Origin: Tridacna crocea
Taxonomy: Eukaryota > Mollusca > Bivalvia > Cardiida > Cardiidae
Direction of reading: 5' to 3'
NCBI GenBank assembly: GCA_943736015.1
Contig: OX031065.1
Coordinates: forward strand, 51,562,992-51,626,991
DNA length: 64,000 bases
Shown one piece after another: positions 23,889 to 35,705 of the stretch (position 1 is its first letter; each line of letters starts with the position of its first letter). A program made the translations under genes and the position numbers. Below the pieces are notes generated by a model. The model saw only the letters and a list, made by a program, of their open reading frames with translations. It was not told the origin of the DNA and made no database searches.

Positions 23889-24154
23889 ATGGAGTGCAAC
23901 ACGCGAAAAGGGTCATTCGGACATTTGCGTAAAGTGTCGTCTCGGATCCGCCTGCGCAGTCCGCAGAGGCTAATCCGAAACGACATTTTCCAATTTTATG
24001 TGATTTTCTGTTTTACGCAAGACTACTGTAGCACAAAATCTAATGTAGTCGTAAAGTGCCGTCTCGGATTAGCCTGCGCGGACTGCGCAGGCTAATCCGG
24101 GACGACACTTTACGCAAATGTCCGAATGCACCTTTTCGCGTGTTGCACTCCATT
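23889..24154. mobile_element. Palindromic MITE, TGCAACACGCGAAAAGG type, copy 1
   Basis: The ends are GGAGTGCAACACGCGAAAAG and its complement. Inside are two inner palindromes around GCCTGCGCAGTCCGC / GACTGCGCAGGCTAATC and the phrase AAAGTGTCGTCTCGGAT. The whole 265 bp is an interrupted inverted repeat; another copy lies at 46616-46878. It has no coding capacity. GC content and CpG count are far above its surroundings. Confidence 0.85.
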
Positions 24155-24253
24155 ATAATTTGTGGTCTTCACATTTATTCCAGTAGATGATTCTAATGAT
24201 TTTTCCGCTGGTAAAGAGTTAATTTTCAACCTTGTACCACTCAACACCGAGTG

Positions 24254-24482
24254 TTAACTCGTTACCACACGACAAAATTTTAGACTGGTCCAAATTGAAA
24301 GCATTTGCAGACGACAAAATAAAGGTGACTGAAAAATTGAAACTTGTTTTGGGAAGGGTAGAAAACACTGTGGGAAAAGGAGAAAATGCTGGTTACCAGC
24401 ATTTTCTCCTTTTCCTACAGTGTTTTCAAAAGGCTTCTTTCTCAGGGGCGTCAAAAGTAGGGATTGTGTGGTAATGGGTTAA
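24254..24482 (-). mobile_element. TTAA MITE, full 229-bp copy
   Basis: TTAA-bounded, with ACTCGTTACCACACGACAAA at one end and TGTGTGGTAATGGGTTAA at the other. Its central hairpin (24370-24421) has the GCTGGTTACCAGC centre. Confidence 0.9.
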
Positions 24483-24682
24483 CGGCCCTGAAGAAAGGAG
24501 GCCTTTTGAAAACATGGTGGAAAAAGGAGAAAATTCTGGTATCCAGCATATTCTCCTTTTCCAACAATGTATTAGTCCCTTCCCAAAGTGCTTTTTAATT
24601 TGCGAGTCACATTCACGTTGTCGTCTGAAAATGGATTCAATTTAGACAGGTCTGAAATTTTACAATTCAGTGAAGATTTAAC
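24479..24682 (+). mobile_element. TTAA MITE, shorter copy, sharing TTAA with both neighbours
   Basis: It begins at the terminal TTAA of the preceding copy and ends in GATTTAA shared with the next. The hairpin loop is TTCTGGTATCCAGCATA, slightly unpaired. The first terminal segment is shortened. Confidence 0.75.
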
Positions 24683-24903
24683 CTTTTACCATATATTGCC
24701 TGCTTTTGACGACCCTCAGATAGAAGCCTTTCGATAACATTGTGGGAAAAGGAGAAAATGCTGGCAATCAGCATTTTCTCCTTTTCCCACGTTTTCTACC
24801 ATTCACCAAACAAATTTCAAATTTTAGTCACTTTTATTATGTTGTCTGCAAATGCTTTCGATTTGGACAAACCTAAAAATATTGTCGTTTGACAAAGATT
24901 TAA
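24679..24903 (+). mobile_element. TTAA MITE, third in a row
   Basis: It runs from TTAACCTTTTACCATATATT to GACAAAGATTTAA, with hairpin centre ATGCTGGCAATCAGCATTTT. Confidence 0.8.
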
Positions 24904-24971
24904 CGCAAGATAGCCAAGATACAGGTTTCTGCGTCATCTATGGATGAAGCTCGGTACATTACCGTCGATGT

Positions 24972-25088
24972 AATAGTTAAACGCTAAGAAGTCAAAATTA
25001 AACGATTTAAAACAGCCAAAAGGAGGGAGCGTAGCGACCGCCTGTGGCTGTTTAAAACTTTTAATTTTGAACTTCCTATCGTTTAACT
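24972..25088. repeat. Hairpin / short foldback
   Basis: GTTAAACGCTAAGAAGTCAA and TTTAAAACAGCCA are mirrored by TGGCTGTTTAAAACTTTTAA and a TTCCTATCGTTTAAC tail, around a GGAGGGAGCGTAGCGACCGC loop. It resembles a small foldback MITE. Confidence 0.7.
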
Positions 25089-25300
25089 GACTTAGTCTCC
25101 GTCCGCCCACATTACATCATTACTAAAATAATGTGCCATATACGGAACCCATATTTCACAAAGAAATGCCCTTTTACCCGTATATGGAGTTGGATGATTC
25201 GCTCATTGACAAAGAAGCGTGATCATTGCATCATCGCTAAAAATTACGTAATTTCCACGTGAATATCCCAGCTAAACAACTCGTACACGACCACGTTATA

Positions 25301-25340
25301 TTTAACCCCTTACCAAACAATCCATTGTTTTAATGACCCT
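25301..25340 (+). repeat. Terminal stub of a TTAA MITE
   Basis: TTTAACCCCTTACCAAACAA, then the text stops against LINE sequence. Confidence 0.6.
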
Positions 25341-26697
25341 TAATGTAGACAAGAAATAGAAGAGGACCGAGAATAGATCCTTGTTGAACTTCCGCATTAA
25401 TAGAACTTCTGAGACGGCACCAGGTAGAACAACAGAATTTTGCCACTTATTCCAGCTTTGTGTAGCTTATATAGAAGACCGTTATGCCATACTTTGTCGA
25501 AGGCTTTACAAATATATAAAAATATATCTCTAATTTCTAGTCCTTCATCCAAAGCTTTGCAAATTTTATCAAAATACAACTTGGTAAACGGTTGAGTCTC
25601 CGGATAGAAAGCCTTGTCGAGAAGGCGTGAAAAAATTGGTATCGTTTCGGTGTATAAGGACATGTTTGAAAATTATTCTTTCAAATGCCTTTTCCATGTG
25701 TTTAATAGAGACACTCGTAGGTAATTAGATGCAATAGCAGAGTCACCACTTTTAAAGATGTGACAGACATTGGAAATTTTCTAAGAAAAGGGAAGTATAC
25801 TTGTGTTCAAAGACTGGTAATAAATTTGACTCGGAGATTGGATATTTGATTGAAGTGCAACTTCCATTAAAATATGATGGTTGATACCATCTGGACCAGA
25901 TGCCTTACCTAGACGGATTTTGCTTTAAACATCTAACAGCTCAGCGGGAGTAATCGTTATTGAAAATAAAGAGTTGTCTTTAATTTCATGTCTATCATCC
26001 GGGAGACTGTTAGCTGAGTCTCCAGTAGTTGATTGTTTGGTAAATTATGAATTTAAAACGTTAGCCTTTTCATGCTCATCAACAACCATTGAGTCCTTAG
26101 TGTAATCCATCAGTGGAGGTAAAGAGGATGAAGACGATAGAGCTATAAAGATTTCAAGACTTTCCACCAATCTCTTGACGTAATGTTAATTGAACGTAAT
26201 TTCACTGTCATTTGATCTAGGTGATCTTGATTTCTTTGTCGAATGAGAGCAATCAATTCATTTCTTAAAACTTTAAATGTGGACCAATGATGTGGATTGT
26301 TTGTACGTTTAGCCTTCTGATATGCTCTTTTCCGTTGCCCATTTTTTTCTTTTTATTAAACTATTTATCCATGGGAGTCAATGAGGGTTAATGACTATTA
26401 CTTTATTGGGAATGCAGAGCTTAGCTTCTTTAGTTAATATACCAGTAATATTTTGTGTAAAAGTATCAATGTCATCGTCTTGCAGCTGATCCCCATTAAC
26501 ATTTGCAAGAGTATCTCTAAACTTGTTTTAACCATCTTGTTTATATTTCCATATGGTGCGTTTGAAAGTTTTATATTTAGGTTTTAAGAAGTTAAAAACG
26601 GCAAATATTGCACAGTAATACCTTATATTAAAATCAAGACATGGTTCACCTACTCCAGTAATTAGAATGAAATCTTTGTTTGTTACAAAAGAAGGTC
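25341..26697 (-). pseudogene. Second LINE: end of endonuclease, linker and RT start
   Basis: Minus-strand pieces in order: DFILITGVGEPCLDFN (endonuclease end), NFLKPKYKTFKRTIWKYKQ, INPH.LPWINSLIKKKW, LRKASGPDGINHHIL-like RT start at about 25880-25930, then CKALDEGLEIRDIFLYICKA and FDKVWHNGLLYKLHKAGISG (25441-25560). SGPDGI and AFDKVWH are standard non-LTR RT signatures. Stops and frame changes are common. The right side is broken by the palindromic transposon and resumes at 29905. Confidence 0.83.
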
Positions 26698-26702
26698 GAT
26701 TA

Positions 26703-29700
26703 CACACTGATCAACGTGAGCCGCGGACACCATGTGTTCTCGGTACACCAGATCGGATTTTCCATGGAAGAACCGGAGGTGGTGTAAGTATTTTCATTTT
26801 TATGGACCCGATTTACCGAGATAGAAATGTTGATTTACAGCAATGTCAAGACAAATGATTGATCTGTTTACATACATACTAGGGAATAATAATACCATCA
26901 TCTAAGCGAGCTGTGGCTTTATGAGCAACTGCGGTCTGATTGTTTTGAAGTTTATTGCCGAATTTTGGACAAAATCCCAAACCATTGTTCATTTTACAAG
27001 TTTGTATGGTAAGATAAATGTATTCCCTAAATGAACACAAAATTTCACTTAGAAATGTCCATCCAAAGCGAAGATATACGCTTTTGAATGGACCTGGGTA
27101 GAGGAAAATATGCTAACAAGACACCAATTTTATTTTCAATGTATGCACATGGACACCAGATCAGGAAACGCTTGCGGTAACTGGACACCAACCTTTAAAT
27201 CATCAATATTTCTGCCTGAAACTCGATGCATGGGCTGTATACGAAGACTATTTTTGTAAACATTGTCACTACGGTCCATTACCTGATAAAGAGCATGTTC
27301 AACCCAATTTCATTACTTCTAGCACTTGCTTTTTTGAAATATTTGCAATATTACGGCAATTTACGAAGTAGACCTACGATGCATGATCACAATTGACAGG
27401 TCATTGCCTCCAATGTTGGTGCAAGACATGTTCCTTGTTTACAGCGTTTCAGTTTTATGAATAGCGTATTAACGCATTACCACGCAATCACAAGCTTTAA
27501 TGTCCCTGGGAAAGATGGCTTAGAAAAAAAATGTCCATTAAGAAAAACCCTATTAACTAATACAGTGTGTACATTATTTAACACGTTTGTCCTGATTCTT
27601 AGCTTAAATATTTTTCAAATTCGCTTGGCCAACTGTTAGAACGGCTTTGTACCCTGCATACATTTACATGCACATGCGTTTGTTCGTCTACGTGTTTATT
27701 TCTAAAATTTTCATTTAATAGACTTCTCTTCAGAAACCACCAAGTGGAAATCAACAAAAATCAACGTGGGTGATTCCATAAATTTCTTTCGAGATACTTC
27801 GATCCTTTAAAAAACATGGCTTATGTGGAAGAAGCTTATTTTCCGTGTACGGCGCGTTGTGAAAATTGTAAAATCTGTCCTCTCTAAAGAATTCAATCAC
27901 GAGATTGGCATTGGGTAGTTTTCTATCACACTCCTTCAATAAATTTTGATCTGTTGAAAAACATGGCTTTTGTTGGTGGGGCTTATTTTCTCTTAGTGTC
28001 ATAAAGCGGAAATACTTGCAGCTCTTTAAATTCATTGATGATAAATGTATGTAGATGTATTTAATAACACAGATGATCTCTGATGTTTCATTTTATCCAA
28101 CATGCTGGGTGATCATGATATATGAGATATTAATCTTTATTGTTACAAACTTACATAGTTCTAGTAAATGCAGCATTATAGTGCTGAGATATAGTTACAG
28201 TTAAACCTATATTAATCAATTACCAAAGGGACGGTCAAAAGAGCTTGCCAAAGGCAGGTGCTTGCTTGATATAGATGAATCTCTGTGCAATGCTATTTGT
28301 CGGGAACTACATGTATGCTTGTTTATTTAGGTTGCTTACTTAATATAGGTGGCCAACATGCCAGGTTTTACTGTATTTACAGTGGTGGTTTTAAAATTCA
28401 GACTGCCAGAGAATTTGCTAATATCTTCGAGCGTAATTATTCTGATACACAGTCTGTTTCGTCATAGTTTTGTAAAAAAAGCGAAATTAAAAAAAAAAAA
28501 AAAAAAACGAAACAGGATATAGACGTGATTTATTTTTATAAATGACGAATTTCAGAAAAGATTTAATTTAGTAATTTGCCATTGCTGCAATTAACCTCTC
28601 TAATAATTTCCTAGCACACTACGTACCTTTGAGCAATATAAATTTAACCTGATTCTGTTCCCTCTTTTTATCCATGCAGAAATCTTTAGTTGGTTCTAGA
28701 GCATCAAAGGGGTAGTATCAAACTAAAAGTGAAAATTTTTCAAGTGAAAAAAATGTCAGTAATCAAGTTGCTGAGAAATTTCAAAAACAAACTCACCTCT
28801 TTACCAGTACTCGAATGTTTACAAATATGTCTATATGTGTTATGCATTACCTTGAAGATAATTAATTTTCATAGTCCCATTCGGCATGTAGCGTGTTCTA
28901 CCAAAAAAGTTTTTAATACCATCAAGAATGAAAGAACTGAACATTTTCGGTGTATGTACAATCTAACGTCAAAGCCGTCAATCCAACGAATACATACGTT
29001 GGCAAGTGTGACCAATTCTTGAACTCATGAACACGAATTACAAATTCGTTGGATTAGTTAATAGGGACAATGTTTTCTAAGCCATCTTTCCCAAGTACAT
29101 TATAGCTCGTAATTGCCTGGTAATGGGTTGATACGACATTCATAAAACTGAAACGCTGTAAACAAGGAACATGTCTTGCACCAACATTCGAGGCAATGAC
29201 CTGTCAATTGTGATCAAGCATCGTAGGTCTACTTCGTAAATTGCCGTAATATTGCAAATACTTCAAAAAAGCAAGTGCTAGAAGTAATGAAATTGGGTTG
29301 AACATGCTCTTTATCAGGTAATGGACCGTAGTGACATAATTTTTACAAAAATAGTCTTCGTATACAGCCCAAGCATCGAGTTTCAGGCAGAAATATTGAT
29401 GATTTAAAGGTTGGTGTCCAGTTACCGCAAGCGGTTTCTGATCTGGTGTCCATGTGCATACATTGAAAATAAAATTGGTGTCTTGTTAGCATATTTTCCT
29501 CTACCCAGGTCCATTCAAAAGCGTATATCTTTGCTTTGGATGGACATTTCTCAGTGAAATTTTGTGTTCATTTAGGTAATACATTTATCTTATCATACAA
29601 ACTTGTAAAATGAACAATGGTTTGGGATTTTGTCCAAAATTCGGCGATAAACTCCAAAACAATAAGACCCCAGTTGCTCATAAAGCCACAGCTCGCTTAA

Positions 29701-29899
29701 ATGATGGTATTATTATACCCTAGTATGTATGTAAACAGATCAATCATTCGTCTTGACATTGCTGTAAATCAACATTTCTATCTATGTAAATCAGGTCCAT
29801 AAAAATGAAAATACTTACACCACCTCCGGTTCTTCCATGGAAAATCCGATCTGGTGTACCGAGAACACATGGTGTCCGCGGCTCACTTTGATCAGTGTG
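26703..29899. mobile_element. Giant palindromic transposon, copy 2, with 5-bp TSD
   Basis: Same family as 2260-5070: ends CACACTGATCAACGTGAGCC and TGATCAGTGTG, with GATTA on both sides (26698-26702 and 29900-29904). The left arm is complete to about 28110. The right arm has only its outer 850 bp (about 29050-29899). About 930 bp of unrelated DNA (28120-29050) replaces the inner right arm, so this copy is no longer a perfect hairpin. It landed in a LINE, whose reading stops and resumes at its edges. Confidence 0.88.
28120..29050. other. Unrelated filler inside palindromic transposon copy 2
   Basis: It has no counterpart in copy 1. It holds an A-run near 28490-28506 and a short unrecognised plus-strand frame at 28690-29022. 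Origin unknown. Confidence 0.45.
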
Positions 29900-29904
29900 G
29901 ATTA

Positions 29905-30176
29905 TAGTTGCAGAATTTTCTGTGAAATGGGTAGGTTTCTCAATACATTGCACATCAATTTGTTCGCTAGACTTTGCACGTTATATAGTGCACGATAGAC
30001 ACGTGATTTGGAAGATTTATAAAATTGTATAAATCGGTCGAGCTTGACCAATGATCTGAATGGTTACCACCATCTGGACCTGGATTAAGATGAATATCAC
30101 CAGATAGTAAAATTAGCGATCCAATCCATACGACAAAAGCAGGGTGACAAAACAAAAACAGTGTAATACAACGCAA
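29905..30176 (-). pseudogene. Second LINE: start of the endonuclease ORF
   Basis: The minus strand reads LILLSGDIHLNPGPDGGNHS and DLYNFINLPNHVSIVHY. SGDIxLNPGP is the characteristic opening of the ORF2 of CR1/Jockey-style LINEs. Most of the endonuclease between this and 26697 is missing, so the LINE was internally deleted before or at the palindrome insertion. Confidence 0.8.
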
Positions 30177-31382
30177 TATGAGTATCTTATATTTTTAGCC
30201 AGCCTATTGCTAATGAGAAATCGAAATTGATTTATATATGTATAACTTGTTCAGTCAGACAAGCTGTTGACTCAATACCTTAAGGAATAGAATGTTGACG
30301 GACTGGGTAAATCTAGATTAGCACAGGAACGAAAACAATGATTGTCAGCCTGAATCTGAACGTGATCATTTTTGGTCGCCATTATATGTACAGCATGGAC
30401 ATCGAAAATGAAATGAAAAAAAAAAAAAACGCATAGAGCTTCAAATTAAGCAGATGGCATGTATACATCTTCATATATAGAAATACACATATTCACACGG
30501 GTAGGAAACTTCATATTCAGAGCCAATGGCTCCGACGAGAAAATGTTGTGTTGGTCTTCCGTTTCTGAAGATGTCGGCTGAAAAACAATCCCAAAACAGG
30601 TAGGCATGTCAGTATTTGTAATTATGTGTTCTTATGTCTTTGAAATTCAAAAAAAGGAGAATGTCATTCGATGCTCTGGTCGTTCAACGTGTTCTTTGCA
30701 CTATGGAAAGTTGGAACAGGTGTACGATGATGTCTGAATCATTTGTGGCGTGGGTTGACTGTAGCCAAAGTAATACGTCTCGGAGATGAATTCAGTCTGT
30801 TATTGTCATTTAATTTGCAAGTAAGAGAGAGTCTTACTGTCCCAAAACCGTGAATTAATGTCCTGAAATGTTACATTCACTACTGGTCGAAAATTGAAAA
30901 GAAAAGCACAAAAATTGATAAAAATAAAGAAGGGCTCTGATTATGTGGACCGGCTCTGACTATGTTACTCGGCACCGATTCAAGAGGGCTCCCTTTCAAA
31001 ATTTTTAGTTTTCTGTAAATAATTAGTAAGGACGTAAGTTTTGTTTCCGTCTAATATTTAGTTCATTTGTTGGATGGAACATGACCGCATGTATGAAAAT
31101 ACAAAGGACTGATATGGTCACATTAGAAAAATGCTGTTTAACATTAGTCTATCTCAATTTTGAAAATACTTCTGCATTGCTTTTGATATTTTTCGTGCTT
31201 TTGTCGTAAGTGCAGCCCACACATAAGCACAAATTATGAAAAAAATTTCTTTTAGAAGTACGAGAATGATAAAAGCAACACTTGTTTGAATGGTCTAGAT
31301 GCATGAATTTGCATTAGGCAGTTTATGAATCATTATTCAGTCATCAACACAATTCTTTACATATGATCTAAACTTTGGAAAC

Positions 31383-32137
31383 ACAATCATTATTTTGCCA
31401 AGCAATTTTAAAAAAAGTCACCTGTAAAAGTCATTTCGAAATCTGTCACCAACCCTACAATCATCACCACAGCAATGACTTTGATGAATCAGGATTCTGC
31501 AAATAAATTTTGGATAGATCACCCAAGAACAATTTCTTGCAGAAGAGCACATGCTCTTGGGTGACTAAAATCATAAGTCCAACGAGAGAACCACATGCGG
31601 ATGCCAACAATAAGCTGTTGTTTTTCGACGGATTAAGAATTTCCAAAACGATTTTTGAAAAGGGTCACCCTAGGAACATATCTGTGAAATTATTTCAAAG
31701 TCTGACTAGCCATTCCAGAGAAGAAGATTTTTTTTTAATTTCTTCATGTCCATATAGTATTAATAGCCCACATCAGAGCCACGTTTCTTGATGGATCAAA
31801 ATTTCTCGAACACTTTGCGAAAAGGGTCACCCAAGAAACATTTCTGTGAAAGTATTTCAAAATCTGACCAGCCGTTCCAGCCGAGAAGAAGAATTTTTCG
31901 TATAGTGCAAGTAGCCCCCATTCACCAAAGCTACATGTATGTTTATTGACGGATCAAGATTCGCTAACAATTTTTGAAAAGGGTCACTCAAGGAACATCT
32001 CTGTGATATGATTCCAAAATCTGACCATCGGTTTCAGAGAAGAAGACTTTTCAAGAATTTCTTCATGGCCATAGTGCAAGTAGCCCTCATTCATCAGAGC
32101 TGTGTTTATTGACGGATCAAAAGAAAGAAGATTTTTC

Positions 32138-32168
<31 letters not shown>

Positions 32169-32512
32169 CATTTCCGTATAGTGCAAGTAGCCCCCATTCA
32201 ACAGAGCCAGGTCTCTTGACATCAAAATTTCATGAACAATTTTGGAAAAGGGAAACCCAAGGAACATTTCCGTGAAATTATTTTAAATCTGACCAGCAGT
32301 TTCAGAGTGGAAGAATTTTCAAGAATTTCTTCATTTCCGTTCAGTGCAAGTAGCCATCATTCACCAGAGCCATGTTTCTTACGGGGTTAAAATCGCCTAC
32401 AATTTTTAAAAAGGGTCACCCAAGGAACATCTCTGTGAAATGATTTCAAAATATTATGAGCAGTTTCAGAGGTGAAGATTTTTAAAGAATTTCCTGGCAA
32501 CTAGGGTTTTGG
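31383..32512 (-). mobile_element. Type A tandem-cored element, copy 3, ends missing
   Basis: About six units of the 165-bp core. Its left part (31390-31560) follows the same unit-specific text as 7063-7230, so copies 1 and 3 descend from one internally rearranged parent. A T-run fills 32141-32168. Neither terminus is present. Confidence 0.75.
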
Positions 32513-33029
32513 ATCTAGCTGAAATTTTGCATGTGTAATGATTTATATCTCTATGGGTTATGTGGCAAATTACAACTCTAAACTAATCGTGGTTCGTGAT
32601 TTACAGGTGTTTGAACTGAGTCAGATGTGAAATGGGAGCCTGTTGAGTGTCGCGCAGTGACCCAGTTTTTGTATTTGAAAGGACGCACTCCACAGGAGAC
32701 TTTTGATGAATTTAAAGAAACTTATGGTTATAATGCCCCATCATATGACCTTGTAAAACGCTGGCATCGTGAATTCAAATTTGGCCGGAAGTCTGTACTA
32801 GAATTTAAATGACCATTAGGTTACAAGAAGTAATTTTACTCATTTTCTATCAGATGTCAGTCACACAAATGACTCAGTTCAAACACCTGTAAATCAGAAA
32901 CCACAATTAGTTCAGAGCTGTAATTTGCCGCATAACCCATAGAGATATAGATCATTGCACATGCAAAATCAGGTAGATCAGACAACTTAAAGTGGGTCAG
33001 GGGCATTACTTATTGAACGCCCCTCGTAA
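32513..33029 (+). mobile_element. mariner-type remnant with one intact end
   Basis: The right end reads AGTGGGTCAGGGGCATTACT then GAACGCCCCTCGTA, which fits a mariner terminal repeat next to TA. An inner inverted pair of about 110 bp (32515-32625 and 32862-32980, with TTATATCTCTATGGGTTATG and its complement) surrounds the short coding piece. The left terminal repeat is absent at the junction with the type A remnant. Confidence 0.7.
32627..32812 (+). pseudogene. mariner transposase N-terminal HTH fragment
   Basis: The frame reads PVECRAVTQFLYLKGRTPQE, then FKETYGYNAPSYDLVKRWHR and EFKFGRKSV. This matches the HTH_48 DNA-binding half of mariner transposases (AVIxFLxLEGxSAKEI...APSYxTVKRW). In the family this part binds the element's own ends. 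The catalytic D,D(34)D half is missing, so only a binding domain could be made. Frame and start (ATG at 32628-32630 region) are open for about 60 codons. Confidence 0.85.
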
Positions 33030-33596
33030 AATGAACTTGTTGCTTCACATTTAACCCTTATATATACCCGGAAATTAGAATAAAAAATAAACGAAATTCC
33101 TCTTCTATCGGAGCAAACCGATATTTTCGTAGCCAACCTACACAATTGGAGCCTTTCTTAAATTACACCCGTGTTTGTGTAGTTTTCTGTCGATTCTTGC
33201 ATTGAGTGAATGGAAACGACAGAGACAATTATCTAAGCATGTAGACTTGAAAATTTTCTTTACTTTGCTTATTTAATGGGCAGAAAGAGCCTGTATTCAT
33301 CTCCGAGACGTATGATTTTGGCTAAGGTCAACCCACGCCACAAATGATTCAGACAACATCGTACACCTGTTCCAACTTTCCGTAGTGTAGAGAACACGTT
33401 GAAAGACCAGAGCATCGAATGACATTCTCCTTTTTTTGAATTTCAAAGACACAAGAACACATAATTACAAATATTGACATGTCTACCTGTTTTGGGATTG
33501 TTTTGCAGCCGATATCTTCAGAAACGGAAGACCAACACAACATTTTCTCGTCGGAGCCATTGGCTCTGAATATGAAGTTTCCTACCCGTGTTCATA

Positions 33597-34245
33597 TAAA
33601 GATTATTTTGAAATGAAATTTTCGACTAGTTTTGTTATAGAAATCAATACTGTACACAACAGTTTTCAGTCACAAGTTAAAGGTACTTTTGCGTAGGTTG
33701 CAATGGTAGGAATACAAGATGGGTAGATGTCACGGTACAGTGTACATAAGCAAGGGCTTATTGGTCGCCCGGCAGATGCCGGCGACCTATATTTAAGATA
33801 GTCCAGAAGAGATGTTGATGGCGTAGGTACTTCCGCTTGAGGATCATGTTCGCCAGCTTTATTTAGGTAAAATAGATGTGAATGTTTGTGAAATTGTTGC
33901 GTGGGCTTTTCATCACCAGTTTTGAAGCTGTTCATTTGTTTTGAAACCAATAAGGAATCGTGAAAGATTTATCAACGGTCTGGTGCACAGTGTTTTGTGA
34001 AACAATGCTCTGGTGTAGATTGCATGTATATTTTACTCGTATATCTGTACATCTATAATGTACTCGTCCGGTCACATAATCTTAAGAACCATTGGAAATC
34101 CAAAAATGCGCCTACTCTTTGAAATACCGGTAGGCCTAAAGTGCGCAATGGAAATATCATTGAGCAATGGGCGCAATGGCAAAGAAAGTACGCAATGGAA
34201 ATATATTTTGTCTGTGTTATAAAATAGAATAAAAGTAATGATTTG
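33597..34245. other. Anonymous DNA
   Basis: No supported gene. The segment near 34140-34200 repeats the phrase CGCAATGGAAATAT, which also occurs near 34620 and, as TTTGCAATGGAAATAT, near 46090, so it is a dispersed repeat. Confidence 0.4.
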
Positions 34246-34248
34246 AAA

Positions 34249-34284
34249 CGTGTGTGTGTGTGTGTGTGTGGGTGTGGGTGGGGG

Positions 34285-34315
<31 letters not shown>

Positions 34316-34318
34316 TTC
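34249..34318. repeat. (TG)n microsatellite followed by a T-run
   Basis: Alternating TG and GGGTG units, then more than 20 T. It explains the histidine-rich minus-strand frame over it. Confidence 0.92.
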
Positions 34319-35194
34319 TACCCAATAAAGGTAAATATACAAGTAAAAACCCAAAATTATGTTTTTGTACCACTGAAAAAAAGTACTTGTAGCGATATTT
34401 TTCCTTTATGCAGGTAGATCTATTCCCAGATGGCGAAATGGAAAATTTACCGAATTAAAACTTATACAATATATTGTACCAAAAATTTTACAGGTCTTTA
34501 ATGTATTTTCTTATGGGTATTTAATTGAAGAGAATGGTTGGAATTTCTTTATGCTTATAAGTACAAATGTTAAAGCCTTTTACTTTTCCTTTGTGCGGGA
34601 CTGGTACAATGGAAAATAAAGTACGCAATGGAAATATTCTAAGGCGAAAAAGAAAGGCAGGGTACCATACGAGATATTGAATAAGCTTTGAGTCTCCATA
34701 TGCAGTCACTACTTTTTTTCGCTAAGAAGGGGGTATTGTCAGGAAGAAGCCATTTTCTAATTTGCTTTTGGCCACACTGAAATGAAATTTCGTCAAAATA
34801 TTTAAAACTGATCGGTGGTAAACATAAGATCATAATTTAGAATTCCCAATCAAGTTATACACCTCTAAACTACCTTGAAGGGTTACCATGCGGTTTTTTT
34901 CGTCTTGGTATATATTATATATTTGTTACTATATATAAAGTAAATATGTATTATTTCAAACGTGTGTATTTGAACTCATCTATCTTTTACAGGGTATATC
35001 AACAGGAATATTTAAAAATAAAGTCTTTACCGTTAAAAAAATATATGTATGTAGCAATATTTCCTTCTTTAAGCATGTAATCTCAGAAGGGGAAATGAAA
35101 AATTTACCAAGTTCGAACAAGTACAATATAATGTACCCAAAACAGGTATTAAAGTCCAGACTGAGTTTTAAAATGGATATTAACTTGATTTAAA
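34319..35194. other. Anonymous AT-rich DNA
   Basis: Nothing recognised apart from the dispersed CGCAATGGAAATAT phrase at about 34621. Confidence 0.35.
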
Positions 35195-35550
35195 TATCAG
35201 CTTATACGCATTAGACTGCGTGAATCTAGGATCAGACTACAATTTTGATAAGTCCGATCTTGGCCTACACCATCCTCAAATATTTCACTGTCCGGCTTTG
35301 GTTACATTTATCAGTTTAAATACATTAGACTGCCTGAATCTAGGATCAGATGTAAATTTTGGTAAGTCTGATCTTGGTCTACACCGTCCACAGATATTTC
35401 ACTGACCGGCTGTGGTTACATTTATCAGTTTACATGCATTACACTGCGTGGATCTAGGTTCAGACTGCCATTTTGGTAAGTCTGATCTTGATCTACCCGT
35501 CCACAGATATTTCACTGACCGGATTTGGTTACATTTATCAGTTTACATGC
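35195..35550. repeat. Tandem repeat, about 120-bp unit, three copies
   Basis: GAATCTAGGATCAGACT, AAGTCTGATCTTGG, CACAGATATTTCACTGACCG and GGTTACATTTATCAGTTTA recur three times with a period of about 120 bp. A degraded fourth start appears at 35655-35705. Confidence 0.88.
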
Positions 35551-35705
35551 CAGCTTACATGCATAGCAATATCCTTAATTATTACTTATTTTGTCAGTTG
35601 TCGAATATATGTGAATTCATATACATGTACGTAGTTCAGCGTGTTGATCAGTGTATTGGACTATGTAGATCTAAGATCAGACTGCATTTCTGGTAAGACT
35701 GATTT

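Larger units (their letters stand above)
30491..33596. mobile_element. Foldback structure with about 310-bp inverted arms
   Basis: 30491-30803 returns reverse-complemented at 33290-33596 with modest divergence. Outer ends read ATTCACACGGGTAGGAAACT and the complement. Each arm, read inward, starts ATGGCTCCGACGAGAAAATG and shows AACAGGTAGGC or AACAGGTAGAC, a splice-donor-like site. The interior holds a type A remnant and a mariner remnant. No target duplication was identified, so the ends are approximate. Confidence 0.7.

Noticed and set aside
34053-34373. Histidine/lysine-rich minus-strand protein
   Set aside because: It is the translation of a (TG)n and poly-T tract.
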